Source: Larkinella sp. C7
Lineage (GTDB): Bacteria; Bacteroidota; Bacteroidia; Cytophagales; Spirosomataceae
Assembly: GCF_006149005.1 (NCBI RefSeq)
Contig: NZ_VBSL01000002.1
Coordinates: 124,001-188,000 of the forward strand
Reading direction: 5' to 3'
Length of the DNA stretch: 64,000 bases
Within the stretch, counting starts at the first letter, position 1, and the number at the start of each line of letters is the position of its first letter. The position numbers and the translations under genes are program-made. Below are positions 32,804-40,561 of this stretch, piece by piece. The notes below the pieces were generated by a model, which was not told the origin of the DNA, did no database searches, and was given only the letters and a program-made list of their open reading frames with translations.

Positions 32804-33724
32804 ATGCAAACGATACTAGGCGCAGGAGGTACCATCGGCAGCGATCTGGCCAAAGAACTTCCTGCCTTTACGGACCGAATTCGGCTGGTGAGCCGGAATC
32901 CCAAAAAAGTGAACCCGACCGACGAACTGTTTCCGGCCGACCTCACCAGCCGCGATCAGGTTTTTAAAGCCGTGGAAGGCTCGGAGGTCGTTTACCTTAC
33001 CGTGGGTTTCGACTACAACCACAAAATCTGGCGCGAAAAGTGGCCCGCACTGATGCGCAACACAATCGATGCCTGCCAGAAATGGGGTGCCAAACTGGTG
33101 TTCTTCGACAACGTCTATCTTTATGATGTGAATGCCATTGGCCACATGACCGAAGAATCGCCGATCAATCCCAGCAGCAAAAAAGGAAAGGTGCGGGCCG
33201 AAATTGCCGCCATGCTGATGGATGAAGTGAAACGGGGTACTTTAACCGCGCTCATTGCCCGGGCCGCCGATTTCTACGGCCCCAACAACGACAAGAGCGT
33301 GCTGGTGGAAACCGTCGTAAAAAACTTTCGGAAGGGGAAAGCCGCCAATTGGTTTGCCCGGCTCGACAAGGTTCACACCTTTACCTATACGCCGGATGCG
33401 ACCAAAGCCACCGCCCTGCTCGGCAATACCGCCAGCGCCTACAACCAGGTCTGGCACCTGCCCACCGACGCCACCCGCCTGACCGGTCAGCAGTGGATTG
33501 AGCTGTTTGCCAAAGAGATGAACGTAAAACCGAAAGCCTCCGCTCTACCCATCTGGATGATTCGCCTGGTTGGGCTTTTCGTTCCGGTCATGCGCGAATT
33601 TCCGGAAATGGCGTACCAATACGACCGGGATTACGTTTTCGACAGCGATAAATTTGAAAAAGCCTTTCATTTTGAGCCGACAAAACCGGCAGAAGGCGTT
33701 AAACGGACGGTGGCAAATGGATAA
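32804..33724 (+). CDS. NAD(P)-dependent epimerase/dehydratase-like (extended SDR)
   Basis: 306 residues. The Rossmann start MQTILGAGGTIGSDLAKEL carries the GxxGxIG pattern, then an acidic end of the second strand (LVSRNPKK) and YLTVGFDYN. FFDNVYLYD and KGKVRAEIAAML have the Tyr/Lys-like pair expected in SDR proteins, and AADFYGP follows. The C-terminal half (TYTPDATKATALLGNT...FAKEMNVKPK) is typical of NAD-dependent epimerases of the 'NAD(P)H-binding/NmrA' type. Substrate unknown. It starts an apparent operon with DUF4180 (2-base gap). Confidence 0.85.
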   Translation: MQTILGAGGTIGSDLAKELPAFTDRIRLVSRNPKKVNPTDELFPADLTSRDQVFKAVEGSEVVYLTVGFDYNHKIWREKWPALMRNTIDACQKWGAKLVFFDNVYLYDVNAIGHMTEESPINPSSKKGKVRAEIAAMLMDEVKRGTLTALIARAADFYGPNNDKSVLVETVVKNFRKGKAANWFARLDKVHTFTYTPDATKATALLGNTASAYNQVWHLPTDATRLTGQQWIELFAKEMNVKPKASALPIWMIRLVGLFVPVMREFPEMAYQYDRDYVFDSDKFEKAFHFEPTKPAEGVKRTVANG

Positions 33725-33726
33725 CG

Positions 33727-34098
33727 ATGAAACAGCCTGGTATGAAAATTGAAACGCACGAGGTCAACGGGATTCGGATGGCCGAAGTAATATCGGACGA
33801 TGTGTTGATATCCAACCCGGAAGACGGTTTGCAACTGGTCGTCGATTTGTATTACCAGGACTTTGATCGCATGATTTTGTATGAGAAGTCGATTACGCCG
33901 GATTTCTTCGATTTAAAAACCGGTCTTGCCGGTGAGATCCTCCAGAAATTCTCCAATTACCGCGTCCGGCTTGCGATCATCGGCGACTTCACGGCGTATA
34001 CCAGCAAGAGTATCAAGGACTTCATGTTCGAGAGCAACCAGCGCCGACAGATCAATTTTGTTGGCACCCTAGACGAAGCCATGGAACGATTGTCGTAA
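33727..34098 (+). CDS. DUF4180 domain protein
   Basis: 123 residues with the DUF4180 pattern: VNGIRMAEVISDDVLISNPEDGLQLVVDLYY, KSITPDFFDLKTGLAGEILQKFSNYRVRLAIIGDF and SNQRRQINFVGTLDEA. The family is common in Bacteroidota and Firmicutes, has a STAS-like size, and no known role. It starts 2 bases after the previous stop, so it is almost certainly in one transcript. An ATG 5 codons in (MKIETHEV) is also possible. Confidence 0.88.
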   Translation: MKQPGMKIETHEVNGIRMAEVISDDVLISNPEDGLQLVVDLYYQDFDRMILYEKSITPDFFDLKTGLAGEILQKFSNYRVRLAIIGDFTAYTSKSIKDFMFESNQRRQINFVGTLDEAMERLS

Positions 34099-34155
34099 AT
34101 TCGGCCCGGCGACCCGGTTGAAAGGGGCCGCAAACGGTACCTGAACCTTACGATC

Positions 34156-34614
34156 ATGGATTTACCCAACGTTTTCATCCAGGAAGTTTCCGAAAAAATC
34201 ATTCAACGGATTGATCGGCTGACCCCCGACACCCTGCCCCATTGGGGGAAGATGGATGTGGCGCAAATGCTGGCACATTGCAATGTGACCTACGAATTAA
34301 TCTACGAAAACATCCACAAAAAGCACAATGTTCTGATGCAGTTGATCATCAGGGCGTTTGTCAAAAAGCGGATTGTCGGGGCAAGCCCCTACAAACGCAA
34401 CCTGCCGACCGGCCCGGCTTTTTTAATCAAGGACACGCGGGATTTTGAAACGGAAAAGAACCGCTTGAAAACGTATATCCGCAAAACACAACAACTGGGG
34501 GAAACCCATTTCGACCAGAAAGCCTCCCATTCGTTCGGCAAATTGAACGTCAATGAATGGAACAATATGTTTTATAAACACCTGGACCATCATCTCACCC
34601 AGTTTGGCGTCTGA
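34156..34614 (+). CDS. DUF1569 (DinB-like) protein
   Basis: 152 residues. DINB-like four-helix fold signature: LTPDTLPHWGKMDVAQMLAHCNVTYEL at 23-50, where the His in AHC is the expected metal ligand, and KLNVNEWNNMFYKHLDHHLTQFGV at the end with HxxHH-type ligands. This is the DUF1569 branch of the DinB/YfiT superfamily, often metal-dependent thiol transferases. No substrate is known. It follows DUF4180 by 57 bases and precedes DUF4260 by 104. Confidence 0.86.
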   Translation: MDLPNVFIQEVSEKIIQRIDRLTPDTLPHWGKMDVAQMLAHCNVTYELIYENIHKKHNVLMQLIIRAFVKKRIVGASPYKRNLPTGPAFLIKDTRDFETEKNRLKTYIRKTQQLGETHFDQKASHSFGKLNVNEWNNMFYKHLDHHLTQFGV

Positions 34615-34623
34615 CTCACACTA

Positions 34624-34692
34624 TTTTCGTTTTTCGTCACCCCGATTTTCACCTTCGGTCACCCCCAACCCGGCTTTTTTGGCGGAACTTTG
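34624..34692 (+). promoter_or_regulatory. Promoter with shared two-block motif, gene 34719
   Basis: Block 1 at 34624-34639 is identical over 16 bases to the block at 32733. Block 2 at 34672-34692 differs from 32759-32779 at only three positions and ends in AACTTTG 26 bases before the ATG (24 bases in the other case). The two blocks are 32 bases apart here and 10 bases apart at the other site; a TTCGGTCA half-copy lies between them. Confidence 0.6.
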
Positions 34693-34718
34693 TCCTATAC
34701 AAAAACGCAAAAACTGCC

Positions 34719-35138
34719 ATGAAAACGCTTTTAAAACTCGAAGAATTCGCTCAATTTAGTCTCTCCATCGTGCTGTTCAGCCAACTGCCGTTTGCCTGGT
34801 GGTGGTTTCCGGCCCTGATTCTGGTGCCGGATCTGAGCATGCTGGGGTATCTGTTCAACCCGAAAATCGGGGCTTATGCCTACAACCTGGTCCACCACAA
34901 AGCCTTCGCCATTGCCATTGGCCTATTGGGTTTGGTGCTGAACAGCCAGCCGTTGCTGTTGACCGGTGTTTTGCTTTTCGGCCACGCAGCCATGGATCGG
35001 ATGATGGGATACGGCCTGAAATACCCGGACAGTTTCGAGCATACGCATCTGGGCCCGATCGGCAAAACGGCCGCTAGGCCGTTGGACGCAGCACCGCAGT
35101 CCGGAACGCACCGGGCGTCGAGCCTGTCCATTTCTTGA
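34719..35138 (+). CDS. DUF4260 family membrane protein
   Basis: 139 residues. DUF4260 pattern: LLKLEEFAQFSLSIVLFSQLPFAWWWFPALILVPDLSMLGY, then NPKIGAYAYNLVHHKAFAIAIGLLG and FGHAAMDRMMGYGLKYPDSFEHTHLGPIG. Three or four membrane helices are likely (20-40, 62-82, 85-105). The usual end of the family is near the HTHLGPIG; about 25 further residues read through the 3' end of the convergent araC gene on the other strand, a 65-base overlap. Function unknown; its promoter shares a motif with gene 32804. Confidence 0.88.
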   Translation: MKTLLKLEEFAQFSLSIVLFSQLPFAWWWFPALILVPDLSMLGYLFNPKIGAYAYNLVHHKAFAIAIGLLGLVLNSQPLLLTGVLLFGHAAMDRMMGYGLKYPDSFEHTHLGPIGKTAARPLDAAPQSGTHRASSLSIS

Positions 35139-36111
35139 AGGTGCGGTAGAATACGCTGGGTTCCGAAAACCCGAGGAGGTAGGCAATGTCGGTGGTACTG
35201 AAATGGGGTTCGCGGAGGTGCCGAACGGCCAGGTCGTGCCGCACTTCGTCCAGCAATTGCTGATACGTGACGCCTTCCCCTTTTAAGTGCAACTGGAGGG
35301 TTCGGACGCCCATCGCCAGCCCATCGGCCACAGCCGCCAACGCAGGTTCTTCGCCTTTCAACAGCGCGAAGATTTCCTGTTTAACCCGAACCGAAAGCGC
35401 CGGAGAAACATCAGGTTTTGTCCGAAGTTTCTTCAATAATTCATCCGCATGTTGTTCGAATAAGCCAAAAAGGCTGGGATTGGCATTCAGAATCGGGGTT
35501 TCCAACCAGGCGGCATCCAGCACCAGGACGGTTTCGGCGGCATCAAATTCGACTTTCGCCGGCGCAAAAACCCGTTCGTAGTCCTGCCGGTTTTGGGGTG
35601 CCGGAAAGGAAAACCGGATTTCGTCGGCCACCACCCTCTGCCCCGTCATGGCCCGGAACGCCGACTGGTAAACGGAAATTTCAGAGCCAAAGGTATAGTC
35701 CGGATACTGAATGGCTTGGCTGGTCAACGTCAGGGAGAGGTGAAACCGGTCGCCGATCAGCCGCCCGGCGGTCAGCACGCCCTCACAGGCAATATCCTGA
35801 TACTGACACAGTTTCTCGATCGCCTTGCCCAAAGTCGGGCAGTGCATCATGACGTACGACACCACGCCCATCGACAGGGGGTTGATCAACTCACCCACTT
35901 GCAGCGGCAAATCCGGTTCGCCGGTTGCCCGAACGGCTTCCTGCCAGAGTGCCTGCACGGCCCGAATCGGCACCCGCCCGTCGGGGTTTTTCAAAACCGC
36001 CGGATCGACACCCACGGCCTGGCATAAGGCCGACGAATCAGCGCCCCGCTGCCGGGCAGCATACAGAATGAGATTGAAAGAACCGGAAGAAAGGGTATCC
36101 TCAGTTGTCAT
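35074..36111 (-). CDS. AraC family transcriptional regulator with N-terminal AraC/OruR-type domain
   Basis: 345 residues from the ATG at 36111. An N-terminal domain (about 10-220) of the 'arabinose-binding of AraC regulator' type is present: AARQRGADSSALCQAVGVDPAVL, PIRAVQALWQEAV and GVVSYVMMHCPTLGKAIEKL. The C-terminal AraC DNA-binding region (about 250-345) has the two helix-turn-helix motifs (VRTLQLHLKGEGVTYQQLLDEVR and DIAYLLGFSEPSVFYRTFKKWTGSTP). This OruR/ArgR-like group binds small effectors or is stress-responsive. It lies at the end of the DUF4180/DUF1569/DUF4260 cluster, convergent, and is the obvious candidate regulator. Confidence 0.93.
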   Translation of the reverse strand: MTTEDTLSSGSFNLILYAARQRGADSSALCQAVGVDPAVLKNPDGRVPIRAVQALWQEAVRATGEPDLPLQVGELINPLSMGVVSYVMMHCPTLGKAIEKLCQYQDIACEGVLTAGRLIGDRFHLSLTLTSQAIQYPDYTFGSEISVYQSAFRAMTGQRVVADEIRFSFPAPQNRQDYERVFAPAKVEFDAAETVLVLDAAWLETPILNANPSLFGLFEQHADELLKKLRTKPDVSPALSVRVKQEIFALLKGEEPALAAVADGLAMGVRTLQLHLKGEGVTYQQLLDEVRHDLAVRHLREPHFSTTDIAYLLGFSEPSVFYRTFKKWTGSTPGAFRTAVLRPTA

Positions 36112-36152
36112 GTCTACGAAGATACAACGGCTGACGAAATTCTTCACCCCCT

Positions 36153-36830
36153 TTATGGCGTTCGGGGCGTAATTTTCAGATTCGCAAAATCACCCCCGGA
36201 ACCAGCTCCCACCCACAATCCGATTTTCCCATCCCGGCGGTCGTTCAACTTCTTGACGACCAGGCTGGGTTTGGCATGCTCGTTCACAAAAACGCTGACG
36301 GTTTCCTGGTCCACCACAATCCGGGCGTGAAACCAGGCATTCGGATCGGGAGCCGGTTCGATGGGCTGTTCGTATTGATCCGGAAAGTCTTTGCGCAAAA
36401 CCGGCCAGTCGTACGTCGGAAGGGCGATATACTGAACGGCGTGGCTGTGACGAACGGGGTCAGCGGCCCGAAAATTGAACGGTCGAAAATAGATCGCATC
36501 GTAATTCCGCTCGCCGGAACCGTGAAACGCGATCCCGACAAAACTGCGCTGGAGAACATCTTTGCCGCGAATGTCCAGCTCAATTGTGCCTTCACTGAAC
36601 GAAATGGCAGGTAGCCACGCAACCCCTTCCTTCGAATTTTGCTTCTCTTCCAGCCGCACTCCAGGCTTCGTTCCGTCCGCCAGAACCGTCAACGAACGGT
36701 TTTCAAGGATGTAGCTGTTTTGCTGCGCCAGCCCGACCAGATCTACGGTATGCTGGCCATATGTGAGGTTACTGACCAGCAGGCCAAGCATAATCCAGGT
36801 AACTCGATTCACGAAATTAGGTACGTTCAT
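36153..36830 (-). CDS. Exported DUF1080-like / concanavalin-fold protein
   Basis: 225 residues with a signal-like start (MNVPNFVNRVTWIMLGLLVS, ending TYGQ). The sandwich-like body has GTIELDIRGKDVLQRSFVGIAFHGSGERNYDAIYFRPFNF, then WFHARIVVDQETVSVFVNEHAKPSLVVKKL and GKIGLWVGAGSGGDFANLKITP. The pattern resembles LamG-like/DUF1080 (3-keto-disaccharide hydrolase) proteins, but the catalytic identity is not certain. Probably periplasmic or cell-surface. It is not clearly in an operon. Confidence 0.72.
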   Translation of the reverse strand: MNVPNFVNRVTWIMLGLLVSNLTYGQHTVDLVGLAQQNSYILENRSLTVLADGTKPGVRLEEKQNSKEGVAWLPAISFSEGTIELDIRGKDVLQRSFVGIAFHGSGERNYDAIYFRPFNFRAADPVRHSHAVQYIALPTYDWPVLRKDFPDQYEQPIEPAPDPNAWFHARIVVDQETVSVFVNEHAKPSLVVKKLNDRRDGKIGLWVGAGSGGDFANLKITPRTP

Positions 36831-36847
36831 GTCTTATGTTGTTTAGC

Positions 36848-36924
36848 ACCCGGCTGGAACCGGGTACGGTGAAACTTCAGGCAATGGTTATCCGAACCAC
36901 GGTTTTAACCGGGGCTGAATAACC
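36848..36924. repeat. Short hairpins upstream of the DUF1080-like gene
   Basis: ACCCGG (36848-36853) pairs with CCGGGT (36860-36865) around CTGGAA. A second imperfect inverted repeat spans 36886-36924 (GGTTAT at one end, ATAACC at the other). Together they resemble dispersed REP-like hairpins but have no second copy in this window that I could confirm. The gap from 36831 to 37015 (185 bases) holds no open frame. Confidence 0.4.
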
Positions 36925-37015
36925 ACTCCTCAAAAAAATCAATGAAAAATTGGGGAAGAAAAGAAGCTGTCTGTCAACCCTTCTTCTTGCTGTTTACCGA
37001 TTCGGCCAGCAGGAT

Positions 37016-37531
37016 TTACTTCACGTTGAAATCAACCTTCGTGTCGGCCCACACCATCGAGACATCTCCCTTCTTGGAGATATCGATCATAAATTTTTCC
37101 TGAAAGCTTTTGGCTTTTTTTGCCGGAACCGTTACGCGCACGACATCCTCCTCTTCCTTGTAGGTGAAGGCGCCCCATTTGATGCCCTTGTTGATGATAA
37201 CCGTCCAGTCTTTTTCGCCGGGAATCGTAAAAAGTGCGTACTTCCCTTTGGCAACCGGTTTTCCTTCCAGCTTCACATCCTCCGAAAACTCGATGGTGGT
37301 GGTTTCGTTCGCGCCCGTCCGCCAGACTTTTCCGATTGGGGCTACTTTACCCGCCGGGTCCCAAACGTTCCGGCCTTTAACCGATGGCTGGCTGTAGTCG
37401 ATGGTGATGGTTTTGCCACCCACCGTTTGCTGAGCCTGTGCGGGCGGGCTGGGGCGTTTCGATTTGTCGTCCTGGGCAAAAGTCGTTTGGGCGAGCAACA
37501 GCAATGTTGTGATAACGAGCAATTTTTTCAT
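37016..37531 (-). CDS. DUF2911 exported protein
   Basis: 171 residues, with a signal peptide (MKKLLVITTLLLLAQTTFAQ). The DUF2911 core is clear: GGKTITIDYSQPSVKGRNVWDPAGKVAPIGKVWRTGANETTTIEF, GKYALFTIPGEKDWTVIIN and WGAFTYKEEEDVVRVTV. The family is exported, common in Bacteroidota, function unknown. A CACCTTTG sequence on the minus strand (37573-37580), about 42 bases before the start, is a near-match to the -7 box. Confidence 0.9.
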   Translation of the reverse strand: MKKLLVITTLLLLAQTTFAQDDKSKRPSPPAQAQQTVGGKTITIDYSQPSVKGRNVWDPAGKVAPIGKVWRTGANETTTIEFSEDVKLEGKPVAKGKYALFTIPGEKDWTVIINKGIKWGAFTYKEEEDVVRVTVPAKKAKSFQEKFMIDISKKGDVSMVWADTKVDFNVK

Positions 37532-37651
37532 GTTGGTTTATGTAACTTTGGTTGTTGGAATAATGAACCGGACAAAGGTGGAAAAATCTTCCGAAAGTTG
37601 GTAGTCCGGCCCTTGTTCAAGCCTGTTCAAGTTGATTCACGCTGATTGCCA

Positions 37652-38920
37652 ATGACTACCGAAGACGATAATTTACAGCAGTGCCGCCTGCTGATCGAAG
37701 AAAAAGTGGGTTGGGGCGACAGCAGCCAGTGGCAAAACCAGGATTTTGAAGCCCTGAGCGAACGCATTGCAGCCGAAACCGGCATCACCCTCAGTGTCAG
37801 CACCCTGAAACGCATCTGGGGCAAGGTTCGCTACGACAGTGCGCCAACCGCCACAACGCTTAATACGCTCGCGCAGTTTGTGGGCTACGACAACTGGCGG
37901 GAATTCCGGAAGCAGCCGGTTCTTACCGCTGAAGAAACCGCTCCGTCCCTTCCGGTTCAAAGCGCTCCCGTTCCGGTTTCCCGCCCTTCCGCGATCCGCT
38001 GGCCGTGGGTCGTTGGCGTGTTCGTGGTGCTGGGATTGGTCGGCATCTGGGCATTTCAGAAGCGGGCAAAACCGTTATACATTGGCGAAGTGACCTTCAG
38101 CAGTCGCCCGGTCGCCAAAGGACTTCCGAACACGGTTTTGTTCCAATACGACGCCACGGACTCCAACGCCGACAGTGTTTTTATCCAGCAAAGCTGGAAT
38201 CCGAAACTGCGTTTTCGGGTCGATAAAGACGGACACCAATACGCCAGCACCTATTTTTACCCCGGTTATTTCCGCGCCAAGCTCGTGTTGAACGACTCCA
38301 TCGTGAAAGAACACGATTTGTACATCAAAACCGACGGCTGGCTCGGCACCATCAACCGTGATTCGATTCCGGTGTATTTCCCGGACAAACAAATCCGGCG
38401 GAATGGCACCATTGAGCTGACCGAAACCGATCTAACTGAACAAGGTATCGATTTTCAGAAAAGCGTTCCGAACACCAGCCTGCATTATGTGCAACCCCTG
38501 GGCGAATTGTCCGGCAGTACGTTCGGATTTGAAACGGAAGTAAAAAGTACGTTCAACCGCTTCGATGCCGTTTGCCAGCATGTGGGCATTATGATGCTCT
38601 GTTCCAAAGGCATGCACTTTCTACAGTTGTCCCGAAAAGGCTGTGTTGGTGAATTGAATCTGTCGTTTAACGGAACTCACATTTCGGGAAAAACCAAAGA
38701 CCTCTCCGGTTTTGGCGTCGACTTTTCCGATTGGGTAACCATTCGCTGCGAGGTAAAAGACAAACTGGCAAAGGTCTTTGTGAACGAAAAACTCGCTTAC
38801 GAAGGCCGGTTCCAGGAAGATGCGGGCAAGATTGTCGGACTACGCTATTATTTTCAGGGCACCGGCGCGGTGAAATCGGCCCGGTTTTACGATCATCAAA
38901 TCAATGCGGTTTTACTGTAA
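37652..38920 (+). CDS. Membrane protein with N-terminal HTH-like region and C-terminal LamG-like domain
   Basis: 422 residues from the ATG at 37652 (a TTG two codons earlier is possible). Residues 1-95 (LQQCRLLIEEKVGWGDSSQWQNQDFEALSERIAAETGITLSVSTLKRIWGKVRYDS and LNTLAQFVGYDNWREF) form a region seen at the start of many Bacteroidota proteins, helix-turn-helix-like in its SVSTLKRIWG part. A membrane helix follows at about 115-137 (WPWVVGVFVVLGLVGIWAF). The periplasmic part (150-422) has jelly-roll-like strands, ending in LamG-like LAKVFVNEKLAYEGRF. Its topology suggests a membrane-tethered sensor-regulator; that is inference. It overlaps the next gene's 3' end by 9 bases. Confidence 0.8.
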   Translation: MTTEDDNLQQCRLLIEEKVGWGDSSQWQNQDFEALSERIAAETGITLSVSTLKRIWGKVRYDSAPTATTLNTLAQFVGYDNWREFRKQPVLTAEETAPSLPVQSAPVPVSRPSAIRWPWVVGVFVVLGLVGIWAFQKRAKPLYIGEVTFSSRPVAKGLPNTVLFQYDATDSNADSVFIQQSWNPKLRFRVDKDGHQYASTYFYPGYFRAKLVLNDSIVKEHDLYIKTDGWLGTINRDSIPVYFPDKQIRRNGTIELTETDLTEQGIDFQKSVPNTSLHYVQPLGELSGSTFGFETEVKSTFNRFDAVCQHVGIMMLCSKGMHFLQLSRKGCVGELNLSFNGTHISGKTKDLSGFGVDFSDWVTIRCEVKDKLAKVFVNEKLAYEGRFQEDAGKIVGLRYYFQGTGAVKSARFYDHQINAVLL

Positions 38921-39661
38921 CCCGAGGCTCTGTCGCAATTGCCGAATGTAACCTGCCGATTTTAATAACCGGCTTCCGTACCAGCTAAAAATTTCCCCAT
39001 CGACCAGCACTATCTTCGAGCTTGGGCAAACTTCCTGTAGTTCGGTGGTGTGTTTTTCCGAAAATGGATACGGTTCCGACGATAGAAAAATCAGATCGGG
39101 TTGGGCGGTTTTCAGATCGCTTTCGGTCACTTCGGGGTAGCGTGTTAAGCCCCCAAATGCATTCTGAAAACCGGCCAGTTCCAGCATCGAATGAATAAAA
39201 GTCTGGTTGGCCGCGACCATGTACGGTTTTCGCCAGATGAAATACGCGACGGAAGGGCCAAAAACTGCTACAGATTTGAAATTGTAAAAAGTGTCTTCGA
39301 TTTGCTTTGCCAATTCCTCCCCTTTCCGGCCTCTTCCGACGAGTTCACTAACCTCCCGAATCATCGCCAGCGCATCCGGGACAGTATTGACGTCCGTGAC
39401 ATGAACAGGATAATGACGTTGCAATTCTTCGATTTGTTCGCGGGTATTTTCTTCTTTGTTGGCCAAAATAAAGTCCGGTTTCAGGTCGTGAATTTGGTCA
39501 AGATGCAGTGTTTTTGTGCCACCAACCTTGAACTTATCTTTCACCTTGTCCGCCGGATGAATGCAGAATTTGGTAATCCCCACAATTGCCTGATCAAGCC
39601 CCAGATCATAGAGCAGTTCGGTTTGGGAAGGAACGACGGAAATGATGCGTTGGGGCTGCAT
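38912..39661 (-). CDS. Helical-backbone metal receptor (BtuF-like) without signal peptide
   Basis: 249 residues, the size of a periplasmic BtuF/FhuD-type binding protein. Motifs: RIISVVPSQTELLYDLGLDQAIVGITKFC, VGGTKTLHLDQIHDLKPDFILANKEEN, and VAANQTFIHSMLELAGFQNAF. It begins MQPQRIIS with no signal peptide or lipobox, and no transporter genes are adjacent. It is divergent from the UbiE-like methyltransferase with only 36 bases between. Similar signal-less proteins are known in Bacteroidota; function unclear. Confidence 0.85.
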   Translation of the reverse strand: MQPQRIISVVPSQTELLYDLGLDQAIVGITKFCIHPADKVKDKFKVGGTKTLHLDQIHDLKPDFILANKEENTREQIEELQRHYPVHVTDVNTVPDALAMIREVSELVGRGRKGEELAKQIEDTFYNFKSVAVFGPSVAYFIWRKPYMVAANQTFIHSMLELAGFQNAFGGLTRYPEVTESDLKTAQPDLIFLSSEPYPFSEKHTTELQEVCPSSKIVLVDGEIFSWYGSRLLKSAGYIRQLRQSLGLQ

Positions 39662-39668
39662 TCTTTTG

Positions 39669-39676
39669 TAGCTTTG
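39669..39676 (+). promoter_or_regulatory. Predicted -7 box for the UbiE-like gene
   Basis: TAGCTTTG, an exact TAnnTTTG match, 21 bases before the ATG. The corresponding -33 region would lie inside the divergent BtuF-like gene. Confidence 0.6.
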
Positions 39677-39697
39677 GGTAACAAATATCGATAATCC

Positions 39698-40429
39698 ATG
39701 ACTGGCAATCCCGAAACTATTTATGATCCGGAATATATCAAATCCCTGTTCGATAAAATGTCCAAAACGTATGGAACTGCCAATTATATTTCGTCATTCG
39801 GGTTTACGGAACGGTGGCGGGCAGCCTGTCTTAAAAATCTGCCTTCGATTGCCCCCAACTCCGTCGGTTATGACTTAATGACCGGAATGGGCGAAGCCTG
39901 GGGTCATATTCTTCCCAAACTGAATGCAGAAGGAACGCTGATTGCCGTTGACATTTCGCCCGTTATGATGCAAAAAGCCGCACTTCACCGCGAGAAAGTC
40001 AGAAACCGGGCGGTCGAATTGGTCCAGTGTGACGTTCTGAACAACCATTTTGAGTCGAACTCCGCCGATTTTGTTATCTCTACCTTCGGTCTGAAAACCT
40101 TTAATGATTTCCAAACATGGGCGCTTGCCCGTGAAGTTAACCGGCTTTTAAAACCCGGCGGTTCCTTTTCATTTGTAGAAATATCAGCCCCCAAAGGCTG
40201 GATCCTGCACGGTTTATACCTCTTCTACCTGAAAAAAATCATTCCATTAATTGGCAAATTATTTCTGAATAGTGCGGACGAATACCGCATGTTGGGTGTC
40301 TATTGTCAAAAATTTGAAAACTGTCAAAAATTCGCAACGTACCTGATGAATGAAGGGCTTGAGGTGACCTATCAATCGTATTTTTTTGGCTGTGCAACGG
40401 GCGTAGTGGGTCGGAAAACGAAACGGTAA
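39698..40429 (+). CDS. Class I SAM-dependent methyltransferase, UbiE-like
   Basis: 243 residues. It starts with YIKSLFDKMSKTYGTANYISSFGFTERWR, the UbiE/MenG signature, then SAM-binding YDLMTGMGEAWGHIL (altered from the usual DxGxG), LIAVDISPVMMQKA, and ADFVISTFGLKTFNDF, then REVNRLLKPGGSFSFVEIS. The protein resembles ubiquinone/menaquinone methyltransferases but with MTGMGE where DVGCGT-like sequence is normal. It may have a different substrate. No quinone genes are adjacent. Confidence 0.85.
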   Translation: MTGNPETIYDPEYIKSLFDKMSKTYGTANYISSFGFTERWRAACLKNLPSIAPNSVGYDLMTGMGEAWGHILPKLNAEGTLIAVDISPVMMQKAALHREKVRNRAVELVQCDVLNNHFESNSADFVISTFGLKTFNDFQTWALAREVNRLLKPGGSFSFVEISAPKGWILHGLYLFYLKKIIPLIGKLFLNSADEYRMLGVYCQKFENCQKFATYLMNEGLEVTYQSYFFGCATGVVGRKTKR

Positions 40430-40561
40430 ATTCTGGCGTTTCTCCGCTTGCGTCATTCCCTTTGTTTCATCCTTCATCCGAATTGCCACAAGCTCAATTT
40501 ATCTTTTTAAACCCACTGATAATCATTACGTTTATCATACCAATGCGTAAAGATAATCAGC

